Position numbers and translations under genes: made by a program. The notes under the pieces were generated by a model. The model was given only the letters and a program-made list of their open reading frames with translations. It searched no databases and was not told where the DNA came from. DNA of 47,253 nt from Draconibacterium sp. (GTDB lineage Bacteria; Bacteroidota; Bacteroidia; Bacteroidales; Prolixibacteraceae). Every line of letters starts with the position of its first letter. The first letter of the stretch is position 1. This document shows, piece after piece, positions 17,478 to 26,320 of this stretch. The stretch spans positions 1 through 47,253 of the forward strand of contig WOYV01000130.1 in assembly GCA_011620585.1 (NCBI GenBank), written 5' to 3'.

Positions 17478-19745
17478 ATGGAAAAATTCTACCTCATTCT
17501 GACGATAGTTTTATTTGCATTGTCTATCTCCGATCTGATTGTTGGTGTCAGTAATGACGCAGTTAATTTTTTAAATTCAGCGATTGGTTCAAAAGCTGCC
17601 CCAAAGTGGGTAATTTTTTTAGTGGCAAGTTTGGGAGTGTTAATTGGTGCTACTTTTTCGAACGGAATGATGGAGGTGGCCCGAAAAGGAATTTTTCATC
17701 CCGATCAGTTCTACTTTGCCGAAATCATGGTAATCTTTTTGTCGGTAATGATCACAGATGTGATCCTGCTCGATATGTTTAATACCTTTGGGATGCCCAC
17801 ATCTACAACTGTTTCGATTGTTTTTGAACTACTTGGTTCTGCTGTGGCTGTTTCTGTAGTAAAAATAAAAATGGCGGGTGGAATGGTATTTATGGAGTTA
17901 TCGAAATACATTAATTCCGAAAAAGCGCTCGCCATTATTTTCGGGATTTTGCTTTCGGTTTTTATTGCGTTTACAGTTGGAGCTATTGTGATGTATATTA
18001 CACGCTTACTCTTTTCGTTTGAATACAAAAAATCGCTTAAATATTTTGGCTCGGCATACGGAGGTATCGCCATTACTGCCATTACATATTTTATGTTGGT
18101 AAAAGGTATTCACGGTTCGTCGTTTTCCGAACTTCCGCTTGAAAGTGGAGAAACACTTGAAGAATGGATCAAACAAAATACCTTACTGGTTTTATTGGGG
18201 AGTTTTGCCGGCTGGACCTTTATTATCCAGGTATTAAGCCGGCTATTTAAAATAGATATTCTGAAACTGATTGTGCTGGCAGGAACATTCGCTTTGGCCA
18301 TGGCATTTGCCGGTAACGACCTTGTGAACTTTATTGGTGTACCGGTGGCAGGCTTTACATCGTTTGAAGCGTGGCGGGCAGCAGGAGGAATATCGCCGGA
18401 GAGTTTTTCGATGGAAATGCTGGCCGGAAAAGCAAGCACCCCGGTTTATATGTTGCTGATTTCGGGTTTAATTATGGTACTTACCCTCATCCTTTCAAAA
18501 AAAGCCCAGGCAGTTACCGAAACGGAAGTGAACCTTGGCCGGCAATCGGAAGGGATGGAACGTTTTGGTTCTTCACTGGTTGCCAGGTTATTGGTTCGAA
18601 GTTCAATGCGTTTCAATCAGCGAATTGAAAAAGTAATCCCTACAGTAATAAGTACAGCGCTGCAAAGACGTTTTACTCCGGTTTTACTCGGCCCCGCCGG
18701 CGACTTAAATACACCGGCATTTGATAAACTTCGGGCTTCGGTAAACCTGGTGGTGGCCAGTATTCTTATTGCGCTGGCAACATCAATGAAGCTGCCTTTG
18801 TCGACAACCTATGTAACTTTCATGGTAGCTATGGGTTCTTCACTTTCCGACCGTGCCTGGGACCGCGAAAGTGCGGTTTACCGAATTTCCGGTGTTTTTG
18901 CCGTAATTGGGGGGTGGTTCTTAACTGCGTTAATCGCTTTAACCGTTTCGGGTGTAATTGCCGCATTAATTTCTTTAGGTGGAAAAATATTCATCTTTGT
19001 TTTTATTGCCATCGCGATATTTATGGTACTTCGGACACAACTCATTTTCAGAAAACGTCGTGAGAAGGTTAAAGCCAATGAAGTCCAACCATTTGAAGAA
19101 GACGACGAAGTAGATAAAGTAGTTAATAAAAGTCGAAAACATTGTGTTCAGGCTATCGAATCGGGCAGCAAAATATATGCAATTAGCCTACACGCTTTTT
19201 TAAACGAAGACCTGGGAGAATTAAGAAAAGGCCTTGGACTCAAAGACGAGTTGAATACAAAATCAAAAAAGTTAAAAAACAAAATTTTAACGATACTGTC
19301 AAAAATTGAAAACCATGTCGATTCCGGGCATTTCTATGTTCAGGTTGTCGATTATCAGCGCGAAATTGCCCACGCACTTAATTTCCTGACGAATCCTTTG
19401 TTTGAGCACCTCGATAATAACCACAAACCTTTTAATACGCAACAGGAAGCAGAATTGTCGGAACTGGTTTCAGGGATCCAGGACTTCTTCGATTTGGCTT
19501 TGCAAATAGTAAGTGAAGACAAATTCGCTGAAATTGATTCGCTGGTTAAAAAGAGGGATCTAATTTTTGAAAAGTTGTATAAAAACGAAAAAGTACAAAT
19601 CAAACGAATCAAGGAACAAAACGTAAATACACGGAATTCGATGTTATATTTCAATATCAACAGCGAAACTAAAAATCTGTTGTTACATACCATTAACATG
19701 GTAAAATCACACCGCGATTTTGTACTGTACTCTGAAAAAAAGTAA
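17478..19745 (+). CDS. Pit-family inorganic phosphate transporter with fused C-terminal helical domain, copy 2
   Basis: A 755-residue paralogue of the preceding gene, closely similar through the membrane part. It has the same signatures (GVSNDAVNFLNSAIG, GNDLVNFIGVPVAGF, LPLSTTYVTFMVAMGSSLSDRAWDR) and the same fused helical C-terminal domain (about residues 530-755), which has diverged more. Substrate is phosphate by family. It is preceded by a clear four-unit Pho-box-like array, so this copy is probably the starvation-induced one, whereas copy 1 looks constitutive. The final 97 bp of this gene recur as a decayed copy at 21460-21556. Confidence 0.92.
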   Translation: MEKFYLILTIVLFALSISDLIVGVSNDAVNFLNSAIGSKAAPKWVIFLVASLGVLIGATFSNGMMEVARKGIFHPDQFYFAEIMVIFLSVMITDVILLDMFNTFGMPTSTTVSIVFELLGSAVAVSVVKIKMAGGMVFMELSKYINSEKALAIIFGILLSVFIAFTVGAIVMYITRLLFSFEYKKSLKYFGSAYGGIAITAITYFMLVKGIHGSSFSELPLESGETLEEWIKQNTLLVLLGSFAGWTFIIQVLSRLFKIDILKLIVLAGTFALAMAFAGNDLVNFIGVPVAGFTSFEAWRAAGGISPESFSMEMLAGKASTPVYMLLISGLIMVLTLILSKKAQAVTETEVNLGRQSEGMERFGSSLVARLLVRSSMRFNQRIEKVIPTVISTALQRRFTPVLLGPAGDLNTPAFDKLRASVNLVVASILIALATSMKLPLSTTYVTFMVAMGSSLSDRAWDRESAVYRISGVFAVIGGWFLTALIALTVSGVIAALISLGGKIFIFVFIAIAIFMVLRTQLIFRKRREKVKANEVQPFEEDDEVDKVVNKSRKHCVQAIESGSKIYAISLHAFLNEDLGELRKGLGLKDELNTKSKKLKNKILTILSKIENHVDSGHFYVQVVDYQREIAHALNFLTNPLFEHLDNNHKPFNTQQEAELSELVSGIQDFFDLALQIVSEDKFAEIDSLVKKRDLIFEKLYKNEKVQIKRIKEQNVNTRNSMLYFNINSETKNLLLHTINMVKSHRDFVLYSEKK

Positions 19746-19886
19746 AACCTCTATTTTCCCAAACTTCAAAGGCCATCATAAGTTTATGAATTAAAGTTGT
19801 GGCTAAAATTTATTGAGGAATCATTTCGTGATTGTTGGATCGTAAAATCATGTCCTTAGTTCGTTTAGTAACTAATTTATTTGAAT

Positions 19887-19942
19887 TGTAACCAACTTTT
19901 AATGGTAGCTTAATTAACACAAAATCATAATGGCTAACTTTG
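19887..19942 (+). promoter_or_regulatory. Pho-box-like array plus -7 box before orphan gene
   Basis: TGTAAC (19887), TTTAAT (19898) and CTTAAT (19909) are at exact 11-bp steps. A fourth phase position (19920) has CAAAAT. TAACTTTG (19935-19942) fits TAnnTTTG and lies 36 bp before the ATG of the 19979 gene. The -7 box is good; the array is moderate. Confidence 0.45.
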
Positions 19943-19978
19943 AAAGGTCGAAGGGATTGTTTAAATTATTAGAATCGT

Positions 19979-20407
19979 ATGGAATCCTTTGCCAAGTTAC
20001 TGCATAAGTCAAATACATCCTTGATACACACCCCCCTTCCGGTGTATTTCTTTGGGATGCCAAACGGTAAAATATACATACTTTATGCCCGTTTCTATGA
20101 AGTGAAATTCGATAAATCGGATTTGGAATACGTAATTGCTGTGCACAAAGAGTTTGTTTTCGACGCACTGCAACATAAGGTAACTCCGTTAAATCCTGGT
20201 AAATATTCCAATCAGTCGTCAGTACATCTTTTCGATCAGGCTGAACCCAATTACAAAATAAAAGATGTCAAACGCAACATCGACTCATTCAAGGAAGCGG
20301 TTTTGCTGATAAACAAAAGAGCAGAAAATATGATGAGGAAGCAGGGAGAAAAAACGGTAAGACAGAACAAAAATGATAAACGCAGAAAGATTATTAATAC
20401 CTTATGA
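19979..20407 (+). CDS. Conserved-looking hypothetical protein, unknown family
   Basis: A 142-residue soluble protein that I do not recognise. There is no signal peptide and no membrane segment. The first 90 residues look like a mixed alpha/beta fold (VYFFGMPNGKIYILYARFYEVKF). The last 45 residues are strongly basic and probably helical (NKRAENMMRKQGEKTVRQNKNDKRRKI). It has a possible Pho-type promoter and sits with the next gene between pit copy 2 and the decayed pit 3' end, as if the pair had been inserted there. Confidence 0.55.
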   Translation: MESFAKLLHKSNTSLIHTPLPVYFFGMPNGKIYILYARFYEVKFDKSDLEYVIAVHKEFVFDALQHKVTPLNPGKYSNQSSVHLFDQAEPNYKIKDVKRNIDSFKEAVLLINKRAENMMRKQGEKTVRQNKNDKRRKIINTL

Positions 20408-20547
20408 TTTATCGGTCATTTTTTATTCCAATCGTTTCTGCTTACCAGATCATTAACTGTCGAGCCATTTTTAACGTTACGCAATCATTTTTTTTAATAA
20501 GCTCTTAATCCCAAAATAGTAAGATTTGCTATCAAAATAGGAAAGAA

Positions 20548-21255
20548 ATGGATTATTCTATAAAAATAAGTCAAAAGGATAAAATTAGCATGCTTCATTT
20601 GGTTCAAACTGTAATGGAAGAAAATGCCGCATTGTGGACCGATATAAAAACCTTAAACTGGGCGTTTACCCAATTTAAAAACAACAATCTGGAAATGCAG
20701 GAGCTCAGCTCTGAAACTGGCATAGAAGAGCCTGGACTTTCGTTTACCCTGGACAATAGTCGAAAGATTGTTATTGATTTGGCCCGTTCAATACAGAATG
20801 TTATCTGCGATTTTACTAATAACATGGAGGATAAGGCACTAATGGAGAAATTGAATCTTTTCAAGCCAGGTTCTACAAATTCTGACGATCGTGAATTAAT
20901 AGACCTTTGTGTGTCAACCATTAATTCCGCCGAACGACTTCATGGTATTTCAATAAATTCTCTCGAAAGTGAACTCGCCTTACTTAAAACAGCCAAACGC
21001 AATTTTGAGTTTTCGATAAATGAATTGAATGCCGCCCTCGATCGTAAAAACGAATCAGAGATAAGGATCATGGAACTAATAAATACAAATGATCAAATAC
21101 TTTGGACAAATCTTGATCTTCTGGTTTCCATTTTCGACCCGGCGAAGTCCGAATTTTATAAAGAATATACCGAGGCACGGCTAATTGCAATTTCTGAAAA
21201 GTGTAAGGGAAAAATGAAGGTTGAATACCAGGAACTGGAGGTAATTTCAGCATGA
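20548..21255 (+). CDS. Hypothetical all-helical protein, unknown family
   Basis: A 235-residue soluble protein that I do not recognise. The sequence is predicted to be almost fully helical, with heptad-like stretches (ESELALLKTAKRNFEFSINELNAAL). There is no signal peptide. The length and helical character recall PhoU-like or histidine-kinase-partner bundles, but no motif supports either. Upstream, TTTAAT (20493) and CTTAAT (20504) are 11 bp apart with an imperfect -7 box (AAGATTTG, 20521-20528), too weak to call. It is one of two orphan genes lying between pit copy 2 and its decayed 3' duplicate. Confidence 0.55.
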   Translation: MDYSIKISQKDKISMLHLVQTVMEENAALWTDIKTLNWAFTQFKNNNLEMQELSSETGIEEPGLSFTLDNSRKIVIDLARSIQNVICDFTNNMEDKALMEKLNLFKPGSTNSDDRELIDLCVSTINSAERLHGISINSLESELALLKTAKRNFEFSINELNAALDRKNESEIRIMELINTNDQILWTNLDLLVSIFDPAKSEFYKEYTEARLIAISEKCKGKMKVEYQELEVISA

Positions 21256-21459
21256 GTTTGGTAGTCTGATCGTGTTCTTTCAGAAAATCCGGGAGCTAAA
21301 GTAATGGATTGGTCATTTCTCTTAAGGTCATTTTTTCTCCTGATCATTTTCCAAACTACTGCTTCCCATTCATAAACTCCCTAAACTGTTTGGCAAGCCT
21401 GTCAAATTGATTGCTGATTTATGAAAATGGAATTCTGTAATCAAAAAAATTGATTTATT

Positions 21460-21556
21460 GATTTCAATCTACGATAACAACAAATCTGTTGTTAATACCA
21501 TTAGCATGGTAAAATCACACCGCGATTTTGTTCCCTATTCGCTTACCAAAAAGTAA
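21460..21556 (+). pseudogene. Decayed duplicate of the 3' end of a pit gene
   Basis: The stretch from about 21482 is nearly identical for about 50 bp to the end of pit copy 2 (19673 onward). The reading continues to a matching stop codon (21554-21556): HTINMVKSHRDFVLYSEKK in pit 2 against NTISMVKSHRDFVPYSLTKK here. A one-base deletion (CATACC to ATACC, near 21495) breaks the frame and there is no gene body upstream. The rest of the 584-bp gap 21256-21840 holds a terminator, a Pho-like promoter and the leader of the TonB receptor gene. I see nothing recognisable in 21256-21459. Confidence 0.8.
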
Positions 21557-21578
21557 TTAATTGAACCCAGATATGGGA

Positions 21579-21609
21579 AAGTCCTGCGCATTGTGCAGGA
21601 CTTTTTTTT
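21579..21609 (+). terminator. Strong intrinsic terminator after the pit remnant
   Basis: AAGTCCTGC and GCAGGACTT form a perfect 9-bp stem, followed by eight T. It lies 22 bp after the remnant's stop codon, as expected for the original terminator of a pit gene. Confidence 0.9.
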
Positions 21610-21610
21610 A

Positions 21611-21688
21611 TGTAACAAAGGTGTAATAATCACATCCAAAATGTAAAATTATCGTAATCGCAAATTAATAAAATGTGAGCTATTTCTG
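21611..21688 (+). promoter_or_regulatory. Split Pho-box-like array before TonB receptor 1
   Basis: TGTAAC (21611) and TGTAAT (21622) are 11 bp apart. TGTAAA (21642), CGTAAT (21653) and ATTAAT (21664) are also at 11-bp steps, but out of phase with the first pair by 2 bp. An 11-bp spacer leads to TATTTCTG (21681-21688), one base off TAnnTTTG. An alternative -7 box is TTTCTTTG at 21702-21709. Confidence 0.55.
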
Positions 21689-21840
21689 GTTCGATATTAA
21701 TTTTCTTTGCTGTTGAAAAGGAATAAAACTCTTAGGCGAAAAAGGCAATATTTATTTAGAAACGTACAGAATCAAAATTGTAATACGAGGTTATTAATGG
21801 AGGCTTATTTGATCTAAGAATTACCAAAACAACTAATTAT

Positions 21841-24800
21841 ATGAAAAAATTTACATTGTTTTTATGGATGTTATTTCTGATGAGTTCAATTACTGGTTTT
21901 GCCGAAAATGACAATGACGGGAATCGGGGAGCAATTATTGGTAGAATAGTCGACTCTGAAGATCTTCCTCTTCCAGGAGCTGCAGTATTTATCAAATCTC
22001 TGAACAAAGGTGTGGTTACCGACAACGATGGGGTATACAGGATACTTGGCTTAAGCAAGGGTAATTACATTGTTACTGTATCGTATGTTGGCTTTAAACC
22101 GGTAGAAAAGGAAGTATCAGTTAAAGAAGGGGCTTCTGTATCGCTCGATTTTCAGCTTTCCGATAATGAAATTATTGGAGAAGTTGTGGTAAAAGGAAGC
22201 GCCGGTGGAGTTTTAAAAGCGCTAAACCAGCAATTAAATGCACCGAGTATAATAAACGTGATATCATCGGATCAGGTGGGCAGTTTCCCCGACCCTAATA
22301 TTGGCGATGCTTTAAAACGTATTCCCGGGATCCATGTTCAGTATGACCAGGGTGAAGCAAAATTAATTAGTATCCGGGGTACTGATCCTTCAAAAAGCAC
22401 AATTTCAATCAACGGCACAGCCATGCCCGGAACCGGCGACAACCGCGCAGTAGGTGTTGATGCCATCCCGGCAGATATGGTACAGGCTATTGAAGTAAGT
22501 AAGGCAATTACCCCCGATATGGATGGTGATGCCATTGGAGGTGCGGTGAACCTTGTCACCCGAAAAGCTCCTTATTCAAAACGTCTGTCAGTTTCTGCTG
22601 CAACCGGATACAACTTTTTAACCAGCGATCCACAAGTGAATGGGAATGTAATTTTCGGAGATCGCTATTTCAACGATAAGTTTGGGGTAATTGGTTCAGC
22701 ATCAGTTTACGACCAGAAACTGGGTTCCAATAAACACAACTCTTCTTGGGAACCAACCATGGTTGGGAATACCGAATATTTTGTTCCAAAATACCTGAAT
22801 ATTGAACAAACTTTGATGGAACGTCTTCGACAGAGTTACACATTGGGACTGGACTTTAAATTTAATGATAACCATTCGATTGCATTCACCGGTATTTTCA
22901 ACGATTACAAAGACTGGCGTAAAACCTACACCCTCCGAATCGACGATATTGGCGGCGGCTACAAAGGAAACTGGTTGATGACGGATGAATACAACGATAT
23001 TAAAAGTTTTGAACAGGTTTTTGATGATGCTGAAGCTTTTGAAGATGAAATCGATTCTGACATCGATGCCAACGGCGACGGAGTAAATGATACCACTGGA
23101 AAGCCGTATATTATTTTAGACGAAAATAACGATGGAATTGACGACAATTCAGGAGCAATGTATGTTAATTACGATCCAATGAATCCTACATTTCATCCTG
23201 AACTTGAACGTCACGTGTATGCCGGAGGTAACGAAAAAGGTGGCGATTTAATTCATAAAAAGATTTATAACTGGGGTTTCGAAGGCGAACATATTCTGGG
23301 TGTTGTAAAAGCCAACTGGAAATTTGCATACATTAAAACTATTGAAGATGAACCGGATTCACGTGATTTTGAATTACAAAGCTATAATGAGAAAACAGTT
23401 GTGATGGATTTTTCCGATCCACGTTATCTTGGGCTCGACAAAGGATTTGGAATTGATAATGTCTCTCAGCAAATAGCAGGCAGAACATCGGCTGATATCG
23501 ATGAAAACCGGGTTGACACTTGGGAGCTGGACGGTTTTAAAGGCCGCGAAAGGCGTTCGAATGTAGATCAGTTACTCTATCAGGTTGATTTTGAACTCCC
23601 AATAATTCAAGGGAAATACGAAAACAAACTGAAATTTGGCGCCAAAGCCCGTACGATGGATAAAAGTCGTAAAACGCTTGGCCGGGTTAAATGGAAACCT
23701 CTGGATAATGACCCCGAATCGCCGGGCGTTTTTAACTGGAAATGGATGTGGAGCGAATTTGCCCAAAATATGGAAGATGTAAGTTCAGCCTTTAATAATT
23801 CAAATTATTCCGTTGGCCAGTCGGTAACAGCCGATTGGGTGGGACAACAAAATACAAGCTACGACGGCCCAACCGACAGATGGAAAATAGTAACGTTGTA
23901 TAATTCTGAAATTGCTGATGGCTATACCGCATCAGAAGACATTTACAGCGGATATGTAATGTCAACGCAAAAACTTGGCGATAAATTGAGCCTGTTGGCC
24001 GGGTTAAGGCTTGAGCAAACCCAAGTAAATTATCATGGGTTCGAGTATTTCGAACGCGCTGAAACCTTTGACGAAGTAAGCGCCAACCAAGACTATATTT
24101 CGATACTTCCGGGCGTTCACCTGAAATACACGCCTACCCCAAAAAGTGTATTTCGCCTGGCGTACACAAAAACCATCAGCCGCCCCAATTATCGCGATAT
24201 TGTTCCGTACACAAAGTGCGATATTAACGACATGGAAATCTTTTTTGGAAATCCTGATATTAAACCAACTCTGGCAAATAACTTCGACCTGTTAGGTGAA
24301 TATTATCTCGGTTCAACAGGCTTGCTTTCAGCAGGAGTTTTTATGAAAAATATTCAAGATTATGAAGTTCAGATAATTGATGTTTTACCCTGGGAGGAAG
24401 TTTCGCCGTATTTGCCAACCCCCGATGAAATTGACGCCCGTACCGATAATACCGATGCACAAAAAGCAGATTACAGGAAACGATACAATAAAGCAAGCGG
24501 CAAAGATTTTGAAAGTTTTACACCCGGAAACGGTGGAAATGCCAACCTTTTTGGTGTGGAAGTAGCTTTTCAGAAAAAACTCGATTTCCTGCCTGGTGTA
24601 TTAAGCAATTTTAGTGTTTACGCCAACTTTACGCACAACTGGGTCGATAATAAAGATAATGAATATGAACTTTCAGGTACGGCCGAAGACATTCTCAACG
24701 CGTCGCTGGCTTACGATAACAAACTTTTCAGCGCCCGCTTATCATACAACTACACGTCAGACTTTTTAACCAGCAACGGACAAACCGAACAGTATGATGT

Positions 24801-24993
24801 TTACTACGACAAGGTTTCGTATCTCGATGCCAACATCGACATCTTTATTACTAAAAAACTTGTACTTTTTGCCTCAGCTAACAACCTGTTAAACGAATTA
24901 CAACGTACTTATCAGTGGAAACCGGAATATACATATTCGTCGCTTGAAAACGGAACCAGGATTCAGGCAGGTTTGAAATTCAACATCTTTTGA
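21841..24993 (+). CDS. TonB-dependent receptor 1 with calcium-type repeats in a barrel loop
   Basis: A 1050-residue outer-membrane receptor. It has a signal peptide (about 1-21), a carboxypeptidase-D-regulatory-like domain (about 30-115, GAIIGRIVDSEDLPLPGAAV), a plug (about 125-240, FPDPNIGDALKRIPGIHV, IRGTDPSKSTISING) and a 22-strand-type barrel ending in Phe (GLKFNIF). One predicted extracellular loop carries two DxNxDGxxD motifs, DANGDGVND (409-417) and DENNDGIDD (427-435), typical of calcium-binding thrombospondin-3/EF-hand-like loops. There is no SusD gene. Downstream on the same strand come a beta-helix protein, an acid phosphatase and a phytase, so the likely cargo is phosphate or an organophosphate such as phytate. 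The substrate is inferred from neighbours only. Confidence 0.92.
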   Translation: MKKFTLFLWMLFLMSSITGFAENDNDGNRGAIIGRIVDSEDLPLPGAAVFIKSLNKGVVTDNDGVYRILGLSKGNYIVTVSYVGFKPVEKEVSVKEGASVSLDFQLSDNEIIGEVVVKGSAGGVLKALNQQLNAPSIINVISSDQVGSFPDPNIGDALKRIPGIHVQYDQGEAKLISIRGTDPSKSTISINGTAMPGTGDNRAVGVDAIPADMVQAIEVSKAITPDMDGDAIGGAVNLVTRKAPYSKRLSVSAATGYNFLTSDPQVNGNVIFGDRYFNDKFGVIGSASVYDQKLGSNKHNSSWEPTMVGNTEYFVPKYLNIEQTLMERLRQSYTLGLDFKFNDNHSIAFTGIFNDYKDWRKTYTLRIDDIGGGYKGNWLMTDEYNDIKSFEQVFDDAEAFEDEIDSDIDANGDGVNDTTGKPYIILDENNDGIDDNSGAMYVNYDPMNPTFHPELERHVYAGGNEKGGDLIHKKIYNWGFEGEHILGVVKANWKFAYIKTIEDEPDSRDFELQSYNEKTVVMDFSDPRYLGLDKGFGIDNVSQQIAGRTSADIDENRVDTWELDGFKGRERRSNVDQLLYQVDFELPIIQGKYENKLKFGAKARTMDKSRKTLGRVKWKPLDNDPESPGVFNWKWMWSEFAQNMEDVSSAFNNSNYSVGQSVTADWVGQQNTSYDGPTDRWKIVTLYNSEIADGYTASEDIYSGYVMSTQKLGDKLSLLAGLRLEQTQVNYHGFEYFERAETFDEVSANQDYISILPGVHLKYTPTPKSVFRLAYTKTISRPNYRDIVPYTKCDINDMEIFFGNPDIKPTLANNFDLLGEYYLGSTGLLSAGVFMKNIQDYEVQIIDVLPWEEVSPYLPTPDEIDARTDNTDAQKADYRKRYNKASGKDFESFTPGNGGNANLFGVEVAFQKKLDFLPGVLSNFSVYANFTHNWVDNKDNEYELSGTAEDILNASLAYDNKLFSARLSYNYTSDFLTSNGQTEQYDVYYDKVSYLDANIDIFITKKLVLFASANNLLNELQRTYQWKPEYTYSSLENGTRIQAGLKFNIF

Positions 24994-25098
24994 ACAGAAT
25001 TTAATATCACGAAAATGAAGATCAACCGTTTCTTTTTTAGGGAGATACGGTCGGTTTTCATATTATTCTTGATAAATATAAATTATTAAAAAAGTTAT

Positions 25099-26304
25099 AT
25101 GAAATTTATTTTAACGATTGTGTTGCTTTTATTTTCAATAACCCATTATCAAATTTGTTTTGCCTCTGGTTATTCGCAAAAAAAGGGAAAAGGTAATATC
25201 ATTCGGGTCCCATCAGACTTTTCATCGATTGCCCAGGCTGTAACAAATGCAAAAAATGACGATTATATTGTAATTGCGCCTGGAATTTACAACGAAAGTG
25301 AAATCTCAATTGACAAAAGGATTGTAATTACTTCGGAATGGAAACTGGACGATGATAAATCAAAAATTGAGAAAACGATAATTGATGCCGGAAATAAAAA
25401 TATCTTCATCATCAAAGCAGATGGCGTAGAAATCAGCGGACTCAAAATCATTAATGGTGACCATCCGCTTGATATTAATGCAATTGTTACCGTTAGAAAC
25501 AATTATTTTGTGGATAACAAAGACGCCATCAGTTTCGAGGGATCAGGCGGTGGTTATGCCGGTTATAATACGATTAAAAATGATAAAGACGATGGCATTG
25601 ATCTTGACATCAGAAAAGGCGGGGGGCACGTGGGAAGCGATATTATTGTAGAATACAATAAAATTTTCAGCAGTAATGACGATGGCATTGAGATTCGGTT
25701 GTATGAATATCCAAACCAGAATATTAAATACGAGATACGGAACAACATTATTACCGGAAGTAAAAATGCGGGTATCCAGCTTATTTCGTACGATATTTTT
25801 ACAGGAAAGGAATTTAATATTCACCACAACATTATTGAAAGTTGCAAAGTTGGGCTTGGCTGTATGGAAGGAACAAATACTAAAGAAAACACCAATGGCG
25901 CTTCAACCCTGGACGAATTGGTTTATTTCTACAACAATACTCTCTCCGACAACCAAGTGGGAGCCACAGGCGGAAACACTATTTTTGCAATGAACAATGT
26001 GGTCTTGAACAATAAGCTGGGTGGTTTTAAGCGTTTTGGAAAAAAATCGGTTGTTGCCAATAATTTATTTTTTCAGAACGGAAATAACAATTTGCTGGAA
26101 TTAAGCGAGCATGCAATATTTCGTTCCAATCTTTTAGAAGTAGAACCTGGATTAAATGGAGGTTCATTTGTGCCACTCGCCGGCAGTCCATGCATTGATG
26201 CTGGAGAAAAATACTTAAACGTAAACAACAAACGTGTTTTAAAAATTTCAGGCGCCTTATTTAATGGGAAAAAGCCTGATTTAGGTGCTGTTGAATTCAA
26301 ATAA
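25099..26304 (+). CDS. Secreted right-handed parallel beta-helix protein
   Basis: A 401-residue protein with a signal peptide (cleavage near CFAS, residue 22). The mature protein is a right-handed beta-helix: PSDFSSIAQAVTNAKNDDYIVIAPGIY, then repeated NNxFxxN/NNxI rungs, DDGIDLD and DDGIEIR acidic turns, and the closing PLAGSPCIDAG and KPDLGAVEF. This is the general plan of pectate-lyase-like and chondroitinase-B-like proteins, but no catalytic set can be assigned. The acidic DDG turns are possible calcium sites. It is probably co-transcribed with the TonB receptor before it (105-bp gap) and the phosphatase after it (16-bp gap). A capture or accessory role at the surface is inference. Confidence 0.8.
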   Translation: MKFILTIVLLLFSITHYQICFASGYSQKKGKGNIIRVPSDFSSIAQAVTNAKNDDYIVIAPGIYNESEISIDKRIVITSEWKLDDDKSKIEKTIIDAGNKNIFIIKADGVEISGLKIINGDHPLDINAIVTVRNNYFVDNKDAISFEGSGGGYAGYNTIKNDKDDGIDLDIRKGGGHVGSDIIVEYNKIFSSNDDGIEIRLYEYPNQNIKYEIRNNIITGSKNAGIQLISYDIFTGKEFNIHHNIIESCKVGLGCMEGTNTKENTNGASTLDELVYFYNNTLSDNQVGATGGNTIFAMNNVVLNNKLGGFKRFGKKSVVANNLFFQNGNNNLLELSEHAIFRSNLLEVEPGLNGGSFVPLAGSPCIDAGEKYLNVNNKRVLKISGALFNGKKPDLGAVEFK

Positions 26305-26320
26305 ATAAAATAATTATCTC

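Noticed and set aside
20493-20528. Pho-type promoter before the 20548 gene
   Set aside because: Only two loose units (TTTAAT, CTTAAT) at 11 bp and an imperfect -7 box; expected by chance in A/T-rich DNA.
25015-25060. Terminator between TonB receptor 1 and the beta-helix gene
   Set aside because: The AACCG/CGGTT pairing is short with a long loop and no T-tract; the genes are more likely co-transcribed.
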